Assembly (NCBI GenBank): GCA_044226205.1 | Contig: JBGAHL010000001.1 | Span: 1-64,000, forward strand | DNA: 64,000 bases | Direction: 5' to 3' | Origin: M3007 sp044226205 | Lineage (GTDB): Bacteria > Bacteroidota > Bacteroidia > Chitinophagales > Saprospiraceae | Part shown: positions 1 through 8,351 of the stretch, in pieces | Numbering within the stretch: the stretch's first letter is position 1 | Layout of the letters: every line of letters begins with the position of its first letter | Notes under the pieces: generated by a model | Database searches by the model: none | Seen by the model: the letters and a program-made list of their open reading frames with translations, nothing else | What the model was told of the DNA's origin: nothing | Translations under genes and position numbers: made by a program

Positions 1-40
1 TCTCCCATTTCTCTTTCCTTTGTAACAAGTACTTAAACAT

Positions 41-100
41 GAAGACCTCCTGTGTTTTTGAGTGTGTCGTAATACTCAAATTTACACAAGAGGTCTCTTC
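41..100. repeat. Imperfect long inverted repeat downstream of the first gene
   Basis: The arms at about 41-64 and 73-100 (GAAGACCTC and TGTGTTTTTGAGT on one side, ACTCA, CACA and GAGGTCTCTTC on the other) are imperfect reverse complements. The element lies just past the 3' end of the minus-strand gene ending at 159. It may act as a terminator or a processing hairpin for that gene, but the U tract on the minus side is weak. The rest of bases 1-158 shows no gene. Confidence 0.4.
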
Positions 101-158
101 TTTTCATCCCTCCTAAAATTCGGGATGACTCATGTTTTTTTATAAATCATAGCGCAGT

Positions 159-1916
159 TTAGTGGCAGATAGCGACTTTGCGCATGGCAGAGCCTTCGGC
201 CGTACGTACCCACAAGAGGTACATGCCGGAGGGCTGGTTGCCGACATTCATCGTCATCTGACCGTCCTGAATATTGTTGGCCGTCTGGCGAGCCACTTCG
301 CGGCCGCGGGCGTCGAACAGGGTCAGGGTCACCACGTCGCTGGTCTCGGTGAGGTCGAGGTTGACGCGGACTTGGTCGATGGCGGGGTTCGGGCTGATCG
401 AAACCTGCATGTCATTCAGCAGTTCGGGCTTAACGCTAACGCCGGGGGTGTAGCCTTCCAACTGGAGGCGGTTGACCACATCGCCGCCCGACCAGCCGCC
501 GTCGAAGAAGGTCAGCGCGGTACCATTGCCGATGGAAAGCGGCGTGGACGGGAAGTTTAGGTAGAACCACTCGTCAGGCGTATTCATAAAACGAATATCG
601 CGGCCAAAACCTGCTTCGAGACCGTTGTAGTACAGCGAAACGTAGTACACGTGGCGCGGCTTCAGTTCAACCGGCTGGCCGGTCACGAGGTCGGCTACGG
701 GAACATCGATCAGTTGACCATCCTGCTCGTCGCCGTTCATGGTGTACACGCCATAACCTACCTGGGTAAGGTCGTCGAACGAACTGCTCAGGTCGATGGT
801 GCCGTCTTCATCCACATCGCCGTCGTACACGAAGATGTTGATGTCATTTGCTGTACCGCCGGGCGGTACGTTGGCGACGAACACCGAGTCGATGTTGGAA
901 ATACCGAAGGTAACGTAGGTAGCATTGCCACCGTTGGGGCCCGTGATGCAGATTGCGCCTTCCTGGTGTACGAAGCCGCCGGAGATGAAGTTGGCATTGG
1001 TCGTGCCGATACCGCCTGCATCATCTACATAATTATCGGTGGCGAAAGTGTAGTCGGTTTGAACAAAATTGCGCACCAGAGAGTCGCGGGATTCGGTATA
1101 GACGTTGTTGGTGTAAAGTACGTTGAACTCCCCGACAACAGCCGGAGGAAGGTAGCCCGGGAAGTATTCAAAGGTGGTGCCGCCTGCGCTGATGGTATCG
1201 ATCGTAGTAGTCAGGGTCACTACGTTGCCGCCAGGTTCGGTGATTTGGGCTTTCAGTTCGACATTTTCGAGGGTTGCATTGGTGCGGTTGACAAAACGAA
1301 CGCCCATGTTGAGGAGGCTGTCCACCTGGCTGACCGGCGTAGCATAGTGGTAGGGGCCGGCAGCGTCGTAGAAGCGGGGAAGGGCAAATTTTACATAAAC
1401 CGGCTGGCCGGCATCGAGCACAGGGGTGATCAATTCGCCCGTGGAGCGCGGGATAAAGATGGCCGGGATCGTAACCAATGCGGCGGAATCCAGACCCGTC
1501 ATGTTGTACAATGTACAAGGGCCGTCAGCAGCCGTGGTGTAGTGGTTGACGATGATGACTGCCTTGGCGCCAGCCTGTTGGGCGTTGTACACTTTAAGGC
1601 TGAACGAGCAGGTACCGCGGCGGATCAAGGCAATTTTGCCGGTCAGGTCGGTGGTGACCGTAGAGCAGCCGAGCGAATCGCCGGCGTCGTTGAAGGCCCA
1701 GACGAGTTCGCCCTCTACTTCTTCAGTGAGGTCGATGCCCCATCCGCTGGTACCGCCGAAGGAGCAGGCGTCGGCCGAGGAATAGTTGGCAGCGATACTG
1801 CCGGGGCTCAGGATCTGGAAGATAAAATCATCATCCCAGGTGCCTACCTGAGCGCGCATGCTGAAAGGCGCAATTGCAAAGAGCAATGCAACGAGTTGAG
1901 GTAAATGCTTTTTCAT
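159..1916 (-). CDS. Secreted PA-domain protein with T9SS type A sorting domain (paralog 1)
   Basis: This 585-residue protein begins with a signal peptide (MKKHLPQLVALLFAIAPF, cleaved near AQ). A protease-associated (PA) domain lies at about residues 92-175, with GKIALIRRGTCSFSLKV followed by the typical QAGAKAVIIVN segment. A central beta-rich region of unknown fold contains Asp-rich DGDVDEDG. The last 75 or so residues (SPNPAIDQVRV to KVAICH) form a T9SS type A sorting domain, so the mature protein is probably exported through the outer membrane and anchored or released there. PA domains usually mediate protein interaction in proteases, but no peptidase catalytic motif is visible, so enzymatic function is unassigned. 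A close paralog lies immediately upstream at 2146-3912. Confidence 0.85.
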   Translation of the reverse strand: MKKHLPQLVALLFAIAPFSMRAQVGTWDDDFIFQILSPGSIAANYSSADACSFGGTSGWGIDLTEEVEGELVWAFNDAGDSLGCSTVTTDLTGKIALIRRGTCSFSLKVYNAQQAGAKAVIIVNHYTTAADGPCTLYNMTGLDSAALVTIPAIFIPRSTGELITPVLDAGQPVYVKFALPRFYDAAGPYHYATPVSQVDSLLNMGVRFVNRTNATLENVELKAQITEPGGNVVTLTTTIDTISAGGTTFEYFPGYLPPAVVGEFNVLYTNNVYTESRDSLVRNFVQTDYTFATDNYVDDAGGIGTTNANFISGGFVHQEGAICITGPNGGNATYVTFGISNIDSVFVANVPPGGTANDINIFVYDGDVDEDGTIDLSSSFDDLTQVGYGVYTMNGDEQDGQLIDVPVADLVTGQPVELKPRHVYYVSLYYNGLEAGFGRDIRFMNTPDEWFYLNFPSTPLSIGNGTALTFFDGGWSGGDVVNRLQLEGYTPGVSVKPELLNDMQVSISPNPAIDQVRVNLDLTETSDVVTLTLFDARGREVARQTANNIQDGQMTMNVGNQPSGMYLLWVRTAEGSAMRKVAICH

Positions 1917-1957
1917 GTTACTGGTTAAATTGTTTTAATTTTCATATACCGATTCTG

Positions 1958-1965
1958 CAAATGTA
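1958..1965 (-). promoter_or_regulatory. -7 promoter box (TACATTTG)
   Basis: The minus strand reads TACATTTG, matching the Bacteroidota -7 consensus TAnnTTTG, 42 bases before the start of the gene at 1916. No clear -33 TTG partner is visible at the usual spacing. Confidence 0.45.
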
Positions 1966-2085
1966 GCCAGCCTGCACCGGAAACGGGGGCTTCACAAGGC
2001 AGGAGATGAAACTTTGCCCAAAACTGGCAAAACACCCAAAATACCTTGAACCTTTTATCAATCGTGGGTGAGCGGCAAGATGAAA

Positions 2086-2122
2086 CAAAAAATGCCTGTC
2101 CGGCGGGGCCGGACAGGCATTT
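2086..2122 (-). terminator. Rho-independent terminator of the second PA-domain gene
   Basis: A perfect 15-bp stem (2090-2104 with 2108-2122) and a GGG loop are followed on the minus strand by a U tract (the A run at 2086-2092). It lies 24 bases past the stop of the minus-strand gene 2146-3912 and separates the two paralogs transcriptionally. Confidence 0.85.
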
Positions 2123-2145
2123 CATAAAATATTGCTAATCAGTGA

Positions 2146-3912
2146 TTAGTGGCAGATAGCAACTTTGCGCATAGCGGAGCCTTCGGCCGTGCGTACCCAC
2201 AGGAGGTACATGCCGGAAGCCTGGTTGGCTACGTTCATCGTGACCTGGCCATCTTCGATGTTCTTGGTCGTCTGGCGAGCTACTTCGCGGCCGCGGGCGT
2301 CGAACAGCGTCAGCGTAACCACATCGCTCATTTCGGTGAGGTCGAGATTAACGCGAACCTGATCGATAGCCGGGTTCGGCGTAACCACTACCTGGTCGAG
2401 GCCAAGCGTGTTGGGTTTTTCGCTGGTGCCCGAAGCGTAGCCTTCCATCTGGAGGCGGTTCACTACGTTGGCGCCGGACCAGCCGCCGTCGAAGAACGTC
2501 AGTGCGGTACCGTTGCCGATGGAAAGCGGCGTGGACGGGAAGTTGAGGTAGAACCAGTCTTCGATGGTATTCATGAAGCGAATATCGCGGCCGTAGCCGG
2601 CTTCGAGGCCGTTGTAGTACAGCGATACGTAGTACACGTGACGCGGTTTCAGTTCGATGGGCTGGCCCGTTACGAGGTCAGCAACCGGAACGTCGACAGT
2701 AACGCCGTCTTCTTCCGTACCGTTCATGGTGTAAACACCGTAACCTACCTGGGTCAGGTCGTCGAAAGAGCTGCTCAGGTCGATCGTGCCGTCTTCGTCG
2801 ACGTCGCCGTCGTACACGAACACGTTGATGTCATTGGCGGTGCCGCCGGGTGGTACGTTGGCAACGAATACCGAGTCGATGTTCGAAACACCAAAGGTAA
2901 CGTAGGTGGCATTACCGCCGTTGGGGCCGGTGATGCAGATAGCGCCTTCCTGGTGTACGAAACCGCCGGAGATGAAGTTGGCGTTGGTCGTGCCTACGCC
3001 ACCTGCGTCGTTGACGAAGTTGTCAGTAGCGAAGGTGTATTCCGTGTTTTCGAAGCTGTGACGGATCGAGTCGCGGGATTCGGTGTACACGCTGTTGGTG
3101 TAGAGCACGTCGAAGCTACCAACAACAGCCGGCGGCAGGTAGCCGGGGAAGTAGGTATAGGCCGAAACGCCCGGATCGATCGTGGGGATCGTCGAGGTCA
3201 GCGTAACCAGGTTGCCACCGGGTTCGGTGATTTCGGCTTTCAGTTCTACGTTTTCGAGGGTCGTAGCCGAGCGGTTGACGAAACGAACGCCCATGTTGAG
3301 GAGGCTGTCCACCTGGCTGACCGGCGTACCGTAGTGGTAGGGGCCGGCGGCATCATAGAAGCGCGGGAGCAGGAAGCAAACGTTGACCGTTTCGCCTGCT
3401 TTCAGGGCGTTGTCGATTTCTTCAACAATGTTGCGGCATACGAAGATGGACGGGATGGTGTCCAGTGCGGCGTTGGTGCCGGCAGCCATGTTGATGATAG
3501 AGCAGCCGTCGTCGGTAGCCGTTGCATAGTGGTTAGCAACGATAACTGCCTTGGCGCCAGCCTGCTGGGCGTACCATACTTTGAGGCTAAAGTTGCAGGT
3601 ACCGCGGCGAACCAAAGCGATTTTGCCCGTCAGGTCTTGCGTGATGATGGTGTCGCATACCAGGGAGTCCGGCGTTTCGTCGAACGCCCAAACGATTTCA
3701 CCGCAGATTTCTTCGGTGATGCCGGCGCCGAACAGCGAGTGGCCGTAGCCGCAAGCGCCGTTAGCGTAGTCGGAGTTGCCGTTGGAAGTGGTAACGCGGA
3801 AGAGGAAATCGTCATTTTGCGTGCCGTCCTGTGCCTGTGCCGTCGTCGCGAATGCGAAGGTCAACAGTGCCGTGAACGCAGCGCCGATGAATGGTGTAAG
3901 AATTTTTTTCAT
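2146..3912 (-). CDS. Secreted PA-domain protein with T9SS type A sorting domain (paralog 2)
   Basis: This 588-residue protein is counted from the ATG at 3912 (MKKILTPFIGAAFTALLTFAFA); a frame-extending start at 3936 would put eight residues before a standard signal peptide. The architecture matches the neighbour at 159-1916: signal peptide, PA domain (GKIALVRRGTCNFSLKV), beta-rich middle with the same DGDVDEDGTIDLSSSFDD segment, and a C-terminal T9SS domain ending KVAICH. The two proteins are nearly identical over long stretches of the middle and C-terminus and differ most near the N-terminus and around the PA domain. This is a tandem duplication in which each copy has its own promoter, and the functional difference is unknown. 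Confidence 0.85.
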   Translation of the reverse strand: MKKILTPFIGAAFTALLTFAFATTAQAQDGTQNDDFLFRVTTSNGNSDYANGACGYGHSLFGAGITEEICGEIVWAFDETPDSLVCDTIITQDLTGKIALVRRGTCNFSLKVWYAQQAGAKAVIVANHYATATDDGCSIINMAAGTNAALDTIPSIFVCRNIVEEIDNALKAGETVNVCFLLPRFYDAAGPYHYGTPVSQVDSLLNMGVRFVNRSATTLENVELKAEITEPGGNLVTLTSTIPTIDPGVSAYTYFPGYLPPAVVGSFDVLYTNSVYTESRDSIRHSFENTEYTFATDNFVNDAGGVGTTNANFISGGFVHQEGAICITGPNGGNATYVTFGVSNIDSVFVANVPPGGTANDINVFVYDGDVDEDGTIDLSSSFDDLTQVGYGVYTMNGTEEDGVTVDVPVADLVTGQPIELKPRHVYYVSLYYNGLEAGYGRDIRFMNTIEDWFYLNFPSTPLSIGNGTALTFFDGGWSGANVVNRLQMEGYASGTSEKPNTLGLDQVVVTPNPAIDQVRVNLDLTEMSDVVTLTLFDARGREVARQTTKNIEDGQVTMNVANQASGMYLLWVRTAEGSAMRKVAICH

Positions 3913-3950
3913 AACACGTTCGGTTTGAATTTTCATGAAATGTTTCGCGG

Positions 3951-3980
3951 CAAATATAGAGGCTTCCGCAAAATGCCAAT
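3951..3980 (-). promoter_or_regulatory. Promoter of PA-domain paralog 2
   Basis: The minus strand has TATATTTG at 3951-3958 (TAnnTTTG) and TTG at 3978-3980 with 19 bases between them, which fits the Bacteroidota -33/-7 arrangement. The predicted 5' leader is about 30 bases. Confidence 0.55.
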
Positions 3981-4012
3981 TTATTTTCTGCTAATACGGT
4001 CAAATTTTTACC

Positions 4013-4042
4013 TTTTGTCGAAAATCAAAATCTCTATTTTTG
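4013..4042 (+). promoter_or_regulatory. Promoter of the Asp-box protein gene
   Basis: TTTTG at 4013-4017 and TATTTTTG at 4035-4042 match the -33 and -7 boxes, with a slightly short 17-base spacer. They lie 108 bases before the ATG at 4151 and are divergent from the promoter at 3951-3980. Confidence 0.45.
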
Positions 4043-4150
4043 ACACTTGGGCTACCTTTTTCACTTGCACTTCGTGCAAATGCCGACATTCACCCCATTC
4101 TTTCTAAAGACATTCCCAACTAAATACTCACACAATTAAATTTTTCAACC

Positions 4151-6115
4151 ATGAAAAGAATCCTCCTCCCTCTCCTGCTTTTGGGACCCTGCCTGTTGTT
4201 CGCGCAAACGCAGCGCTCGCTGAAACTGGCGCCTGACCAGTCGATTCGTTTTGGTGAACCGAAGACCGCTCAGGTTCGGCATTTGAACGACAACGGTCTC
4301 GACGGAAATCAAAACAACGACGTGTCGGTACCGCCTTCTTCGAGCATTCTGGCCGAACTGAACCCCGGCATCACGGTTTACGACCTGCAATCCAACGGCT
4401 CGATTGGTCCCCGCGTGCACAACTGGGGCAACGGCGAAGTCAGCACCACCTGGTGCATGTCGCGTACGGGTTCGGAAGCAGTTGGCTTCTCCGATCGCGG
4501 CACGGGTTACAACAAAACCACGGGCGGTGCTTTCGGTCCCATTCCCACATCGCGTATCGAAGGCGCCGCCACCCGCACCGGCGCGCCCTCCTATTTCGTG
4601 ACCGATGCCGGTGAGGAGTGGGTGTTCTCGCACGGCGGCGGGCTCGGGGCATTTACCGTGCATTACGCACACAAAGCCGCTTCCGCCACTACGTGGATAC
4701 AGGGCAACGTACCAATCACGGTGCCGAAAGGCGGCCTTTGGGCCCGCGCCTGCGCCGGCGGCGCCGATGGCAACAGCATCCACGTGATTTATTACACCAA
4801 CCCGACCGGCGCCTCGTTCGGCGGCGAACCCGTGGAAGGCATCGACGGCATGGTCAAATACTGCCGTTCGACCGACGGTGGCCAAACCTGGGATAAAATC
4901 GATATTACCCTGCCCGGCATCACCAGCGACGTGTACAAATCCATGTCTGCGGAAGGCTACGCCATCGACGCCAACGGCGACAATGTGGCCATCGCCCTGT
5001 TCTCCCAGACCAACGACTGCCTCTTGTACAAATCCACCGACAACGGCAATACCTGGTCGAACCCGCGCGTGGTCAACGACTTCCCGCTGACCAAGTGGTC
5101 CTTCGACGACGGCTACACCTTCGATCAGGTCGGCATGTTGTACGACTCCACCTATTACCCCGATTCGCTCGCCCTGCTCACCACCGATGAAACGGGTACC
5201 GTATTGGTCGACGACAACGGCCTGGCACACGTCTGGTTTTCTTCGCTTTTTGTAAAAGATGCCGACACAACCAACAACAACACTTTTACCTGGTGGCCGA
5301 TCTACGACCTGGGTATCATTTACTGGAATGAAACCATGGCCGACAACTCGGGCGTAATCGCGGGAACTTCCCCCGACATCAACGATGACAACGTTTGGGG
5401 GGACGAGGAAAACAACCCGCTGACGCTGGACAATATTTACACCGACGGCTATGGCGATGCCTTTAGCACGGGCCCGACCGCGGGTATCGATGCGGAAGGG
5501 CGTTTGTACCTGGCATTTACCTCCAACCACGAATCGTATTACGACCTGGTGGACTTGTTCTACCACAAACACCCGTTCATTGCCCGCACGGCGCCCGGCG
5601 ATTTCACGGCCTGGCAGGAAGCCCAGCCGGTATTGACCGACCTGACCTTCTCGGACCCTTCGGTTCTCGGCTTCTGGGAACACTACTTTACCGTGATGGC
5701 GCGCGACGTGGATGATCACGCCCACGTGCTGGTGCAGCAAGACGGCGCCTTTGGCATTACGCTGCGTCTCGCCAACAACCAGCCGGCAGAAGACAACAAC
5801 CTGCTTTACGTGGCCTACCCGCTTTCGATGTTCCCGCTGGCGGCCAACGAGCCCAAAGTGCAAGCGATCAACCTGCAAATCGCACCGAACCCGGCCGGCA
5901 ACTTTGCCCGTATCCAGTTCGATTCCGAAAACAACGGCACCGCTCTGGTCGAGGTGTTCGATCTCTTCGGCAGCCGCGTACACATGCAGCGCAACAGTGT
6001 GGGCACGGGCGCCCAAAGCATTCAGTTCGGCACCGAACAATGGCCTTCCGGCACGTACGTAGTGCGCGTCACGAATGGCCGTCAGAGCGGCGCGGCCAAA
6101 CTGATTAAACTGTAA
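4151..6115 (+). CDS. Secreted sialidase-like (Asp-box) propeller protein with T9SS domain
   Basis: This 654-residue protein starts with a signal peptide (MKRILLPLLLLGPCLLFAQ). Two clear Asp-box motifs, CRSTDGGQTWDK and YKSTDNGNTWSN, at about residues 237-310, mark a BNR-type beta-propeller as found in sialidases and related extracellular proteins. The catalytic arginine triad of sialidases could not be confirmed, so enzymatic activity is not claimed. The C-terminus (LQIAPNPAGNFARIQF to AAKLIKL) is a T9SS type A sorting domain, implying cell-surface or extracellular location. It is a single-gene unit, divergent from the PA-domain gene. Confidence 0.8.
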   Translation: MKRILLPLLLLGPCLLFAQTQRSLKLAPDQSIRFGEPKTAQVRHLNDNGLDGNQNNDVSVPPSSSILAELNPGITVYDLQSNGSIGPRVHNWGNGEVSTTWCMSRTGSEAVGFSDRGTGYNKTTGGAFGPIPTSRIEGAATRTGAPSYFVTDAGEEWVFSHGGGLGAFTVHYAHKAASATTWIQGNVPITVPKGGLWARACAGGADGNSIHVIYYTNPTGASFGGEPVEGIDGMVKYCRSTDGGQTWDKIDITLPGITSDVYKSMSAEGYAIDANGDNVAIALFSQTNDCLLYKSTDNGNTWSNPRVVNDFPLTKWSFDDGYTFDQVGMLYDSTYYPDSLALLTTDETGTVLVDDNGLAHVWFSSLFVKDADTTNNNTFTWWPIYDLGIIYWNETMADNSGVIAGTSPDINDDNVWGDEENNPLTLDNIYTDGYGDAFSTGPTAGIDAEGRLYLAFTSNHESYYDLVDLFYHKHPFIARTAPGDFTAWQEAQPVLTDLTFSDPSVLGFWEHYFTVMARDVDDHAHVLVQQDGAFGITLRLANNQPAEDNNLLYVAYPLSMFPLAANEPKVQAINLQIAPNPAGNFARIQFDSENNGTALVEVFDLFGSRVHMQRNSVGTGAQSIQFGTEQWPSGTYVVRVTNGRQSGAAKLIKL

Positions 6116-6120
6116 TTATT

Positions 6121-6160
6121 ATGGTTTATGAGGGTTTATGATGGTTTATAAGGGTTTATG
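6121..6160 (+). repeat. 10-bp tandem repeat, four units
   Basis: Four consecutive decamers ATGGTTTATG, AGGGTTTATG, ATGGTTTATA and AGGGTTTATG can also be read as a 20-bp unit repeated twice. The array begins five bases after the stop codon of the Asp-box gene. Confidence 0.9.
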
Positions 6161-6192
6161 AAAACCCGTCATATTGAAAACCCTGAGGTTTA

Positions 6193-6353
6193 GAGCATGT
6201 TCGGGATTTTCTGCCGGAGGTAAAAACGAGTGCTTTTTTTGTCAGTTTTGGCGTTTTTGAAGGAGCATAGCCGAAGTTCTGTGACTGAAAAAAGGTAAAA
6301 AATGGCGAAAAAAGAACCGTTTTTGACCCGGTGAGAAAATCCCGAACATGCTC
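6193..6353 (+). mobile_element. MITE-like element, copy 1
   Basis: The 161-bp element is bounded by perfect terminal inverted repeats of about 20 bp (GAGCATGTTCGGGATTTTCT and its complement), flanked on both sides by TTA (6190-6192 and 6354-6356), as expected of a 3-bp target duplication. It encodes no protein. The interior is also imperfectly palindromic, so the transcript could fold into one long hairpin. A second copy at 37566-37726 is its reverse complement with a single base difference (T versus C at the 29th base). GAG-starting ends and a TNA duplication recall IS5-family elements of the IS1031 type, which could supply the transposase in trans; that assignment is inference. Confidence 0.85.
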
Positions 6354-6381
6354 TTACGGTACACATTGCCTGATTCCACAG

Positions 6382-6419
6382 TGCGAGGGCGCCCGGCCGG
6401 GTGTCCTCGCATTTTTTTT
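6382..6419 (+). terminator. Rho-independent terminator
   Basis: A 15-bp stem with two G-U pairs is formed by TGCGAGGGCGCCCGG and CCGGGTGTCCTCGCA (6382-6411) and followed by eight T residues. It probably ends transcription from the Asp-box gene, with the MITE inserted between gene and terminator. Confidence 0.8.
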
Positions 6420-6651
6420 AAGGGCTGGATTAAATTTTAACACCCGGAAAATTTTTTCCGCTTTTCTGCATTTCTAACCCCATTATCCTCCCTTTAATCC
6501 ATCTCCGTTCGAAGCCGCGGTTCCCGCGCGCGAACCGCCTTCCCAAAAATTCCTGCCTGTTTAGCTGAGATTTCTGATTGTTTTATGAGGTTGATGAGGG
6601 TTGACAAACCCTCCCTTCTACCAGCATTTTTATAACCAAAATCGATTTACC

Positions 6652-8286
6652 ATGGCATCACTTAATCCGCTTTCGGGCGCGTTGGGCCACCGGCGCGCAG
6701 CCCACCTTTTGCGAAGAGCCAGCTTTCGCTACACCAAGGAACGCATCGACGAACTCGCGGCCATGACCGCTGCCGACGCTGTCGCCGCGCTGCTGACCCT
6801 CCATCCCTTGCAACTCGACCAGCCGGTCTACGGCGCAGGCGCAGTCACCTGGATCAATCCCCCGGGCGGGACCGACCCGGCCGACGACGACGAACTGCAG
6901 CGCTACATCATGGGCTGGTGGCTCAACGAGGCCCTGAACGACCCGGGCATCGGGCATAAAATGAGCTTTTTCTTTCACCAGTACATGGTCGTGCAGATCG
7001 GTACGCTGCGCAACGCCAACTACTTCGACTATCTCGGGCTGATGCGCTGGGGCGCCCTGGGCAATTTCAAACAACTGGCCACCAAACTGGTGCTCGACAA
7101 CTGCATGTTGCGCTACCTCAACAACGACCAGAATTTCAAGGACAACCCCAACGAAAACTTTGCCCGCGAGTTTTTCGAACTGTTCACCATCGGCACCGGC
7201 GAAGCGGCCGGGCCGGGCGATTACACCAATTACACAGAAGATGACATCTCGGAAGCCGCGCGTGTGTTCACGGGTTTTAACCGGACGGTTCGCGGCCAAA
7301 CCATCGACCCCGATACGCAACTGCCCGCTGGCAGGGGCATCCCCGGGCAACATGATTTCGATCCCAAAACGTTCAGTAACCGCTTCGGGAATGTCACCCT
7401 GGCATCGGGCGGCGATTCGGAAACCGACATGCTCAACGAACTGAATGCTTTCGTGGACATGGTTTTTGCGCAGGAAGAAACGGCGCGCAATTTCTGCCGC
7501 CGCCTGCACCGCTATTTCGTCACGCGGCCGATTACCGACGAGATTGAAAACGAGGTCATTGCACCGCTTGCGCAGACCTTTCGCAGCAACAATTTCGAGA
7601 TCAAGCCCGTCTTGCAAAGTCTGCTATCCAGCGAGCACTTTTTCGATGCCGATGACGACGACCCGGCCGACGAATCGCTGGGCGCCCTCATTCGTCCGCC
7701 GCTCGAACTGGCCCTGCATTCCATCTCTTTCTTCGACGTGCCCGTGCCCGACCCGATGAGCGCCAATGCGGACCATTACCTGGCTTTCTGGAACGGCGGT
7801 GTGATCAACCGCATGCTGGGCCAGGCGGGCATGGAACTGTTTTTTCCACCCGACGTAGCCGGCTACCCGGGGTATTTTCAGGTACCCATCCACAACCGCA
7901 TGTGGTTCAATTCAGCCACTATTATTGCCCGTTACAAACTGCCGCAGATGCTGCTCACGGGCACGCAGGTGCTGGGTGGCTCGTCGGAAAGCATTGGTAC
8001 TCAACTCAATGTGGCAGCCTGGATGCGCGACAGCAATGTGGTCAGCGATCCGTCCGACTCCTACATTCTGGTGAAGGAACTGCTCAAGTATTTGTTTCCG
8101 GAAGAACCCGACGACGACCGTTTCGCCTATTTCCACGACACGATTTTCCTCGACCAGCTGCCCACGGCCGACTGGACCTACGAGTGGCAAAATTTTGTCG
8201 GCTCGGGCAACGACAGCGAGGTCAAAATTCCGCTCCAGCGGCTGGTCAACGCGCTGATGTACGCGCCGGAATACCAAACCTGCTGA
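6652..8286 (+). CDS. DUF1800 family protein (cassette copy 1)
   Basis: This 544-residue protein belongs to the DUF1800 family (PF08811). The ATG at 6652 is preferred because MASLNPLSGALGHRRAAHLLRRASF aligns with the same N-terminus in the paralog at 10228; the frame also opens earlier with TTG at 6601, inside a hairpin. Family hallmarks are the N-terminal HLLRRASF segment, NPNENFAREFFELFTIG, ARVFTGF and the C-terminal EYQTC. No signal peptide is apparent. DUF1800 genes typically sit directly before a DUF1501 gene, as here (65 bases apart). The biochemical role of the pair is not established; export or surface polymer handling is often guessed. The gene forms an operon with 8352-10007. Confidence 0.85.
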   Translation: MASLNPLSGALGHRRAAHLLRRASFRYTKERIDELAAMTAADAVAALLTLHPLQLDQPVYGAGAVTWINPPGGTDPADDDELQRYIMGWWLNEALNDPGIGHKMSFFFHQYMVVQIGTLRNANYFDYLGLMRWGALGNFKQLATKLVLDNCMLRYLNNDQNFKDNPNENFAREFFELFTIGTGEAAGPGDYTNYTEDDISEAARVFTGFNRTVRGQTIDPDTQLPAGRGIPGQHDFDPKTFSNRFGNVTLASGGDSETDMLNELNAFVDMVFAQEETARNFCRRLHRYFVTRPITDEIENEVIAPLAQTFRSNNFEIKPVLQSLLSSEHFFDADDDDPADESLGALIRPPLELALHSISFFDVPVPDPMSANADHYLAFWNGGVINRMLGQAGMELFFPPDVAGYPGYFQVPIHNRMWFNSATIIARYKLPQMLLTGTQVLGGSSESIGTQLNVAAWMRDSNVVSDPSDSYILVKELLKYLFPEEPDDDRFAYFHDTIFLDQLPTADWTYEWQNFVGSGNDSEVKIPLQRLVNALMYAPEYQTC

Positions 8287-8351
8287 ACCGCTTTCCTTCC
8301 TTCTCCTTCATTTGCCTGCGGAAAAAGCGGGCAAACCTTTAATTTTTATTC

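Larger units (their letters stand above)
6116..6651. other. Gene-free strip with repeats, mobile element and terminator
   Basis: No convincing gene is present. In order the strip holds a four-unit 10-bp tandem repeat (6121-6160), a 161-bp MITE-like element (6193-6353), a terminator hairpin (6382-6419), an AT-rich stretch, and a small hairpin in the presumed leader of the DUF1800 gene (GAGGGTT at 6596-6602 pairing with AACCCTC at 6607-6613). Confidence 0.7.

Noticed and set aside
2149..4107. 652-codon plus-strand frame opposite the PA-domain gene
   Set aside because: Shadow of paralog 2; similar shadow frames occur opposite paralog 1, as expected from shared codon bias and not from a second gene.
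4145..6040. 631-codon minus-strand frame opposite the Asp-box gene
   Set aside because: Composition is typical of antisense frames (Val/Gly/His rich) with no signal peptide, whereas the plus strand has a signal peptide, Asp boxes and a sorting domain.
6601..6651. Upstream TTG start for the first DUF1800 protein
   Set aside because: The extra 17 residues are not shared with the paralog, and the TTG lies in a hairpin; the ATG at 6652 aligns with the paralog's ATG.
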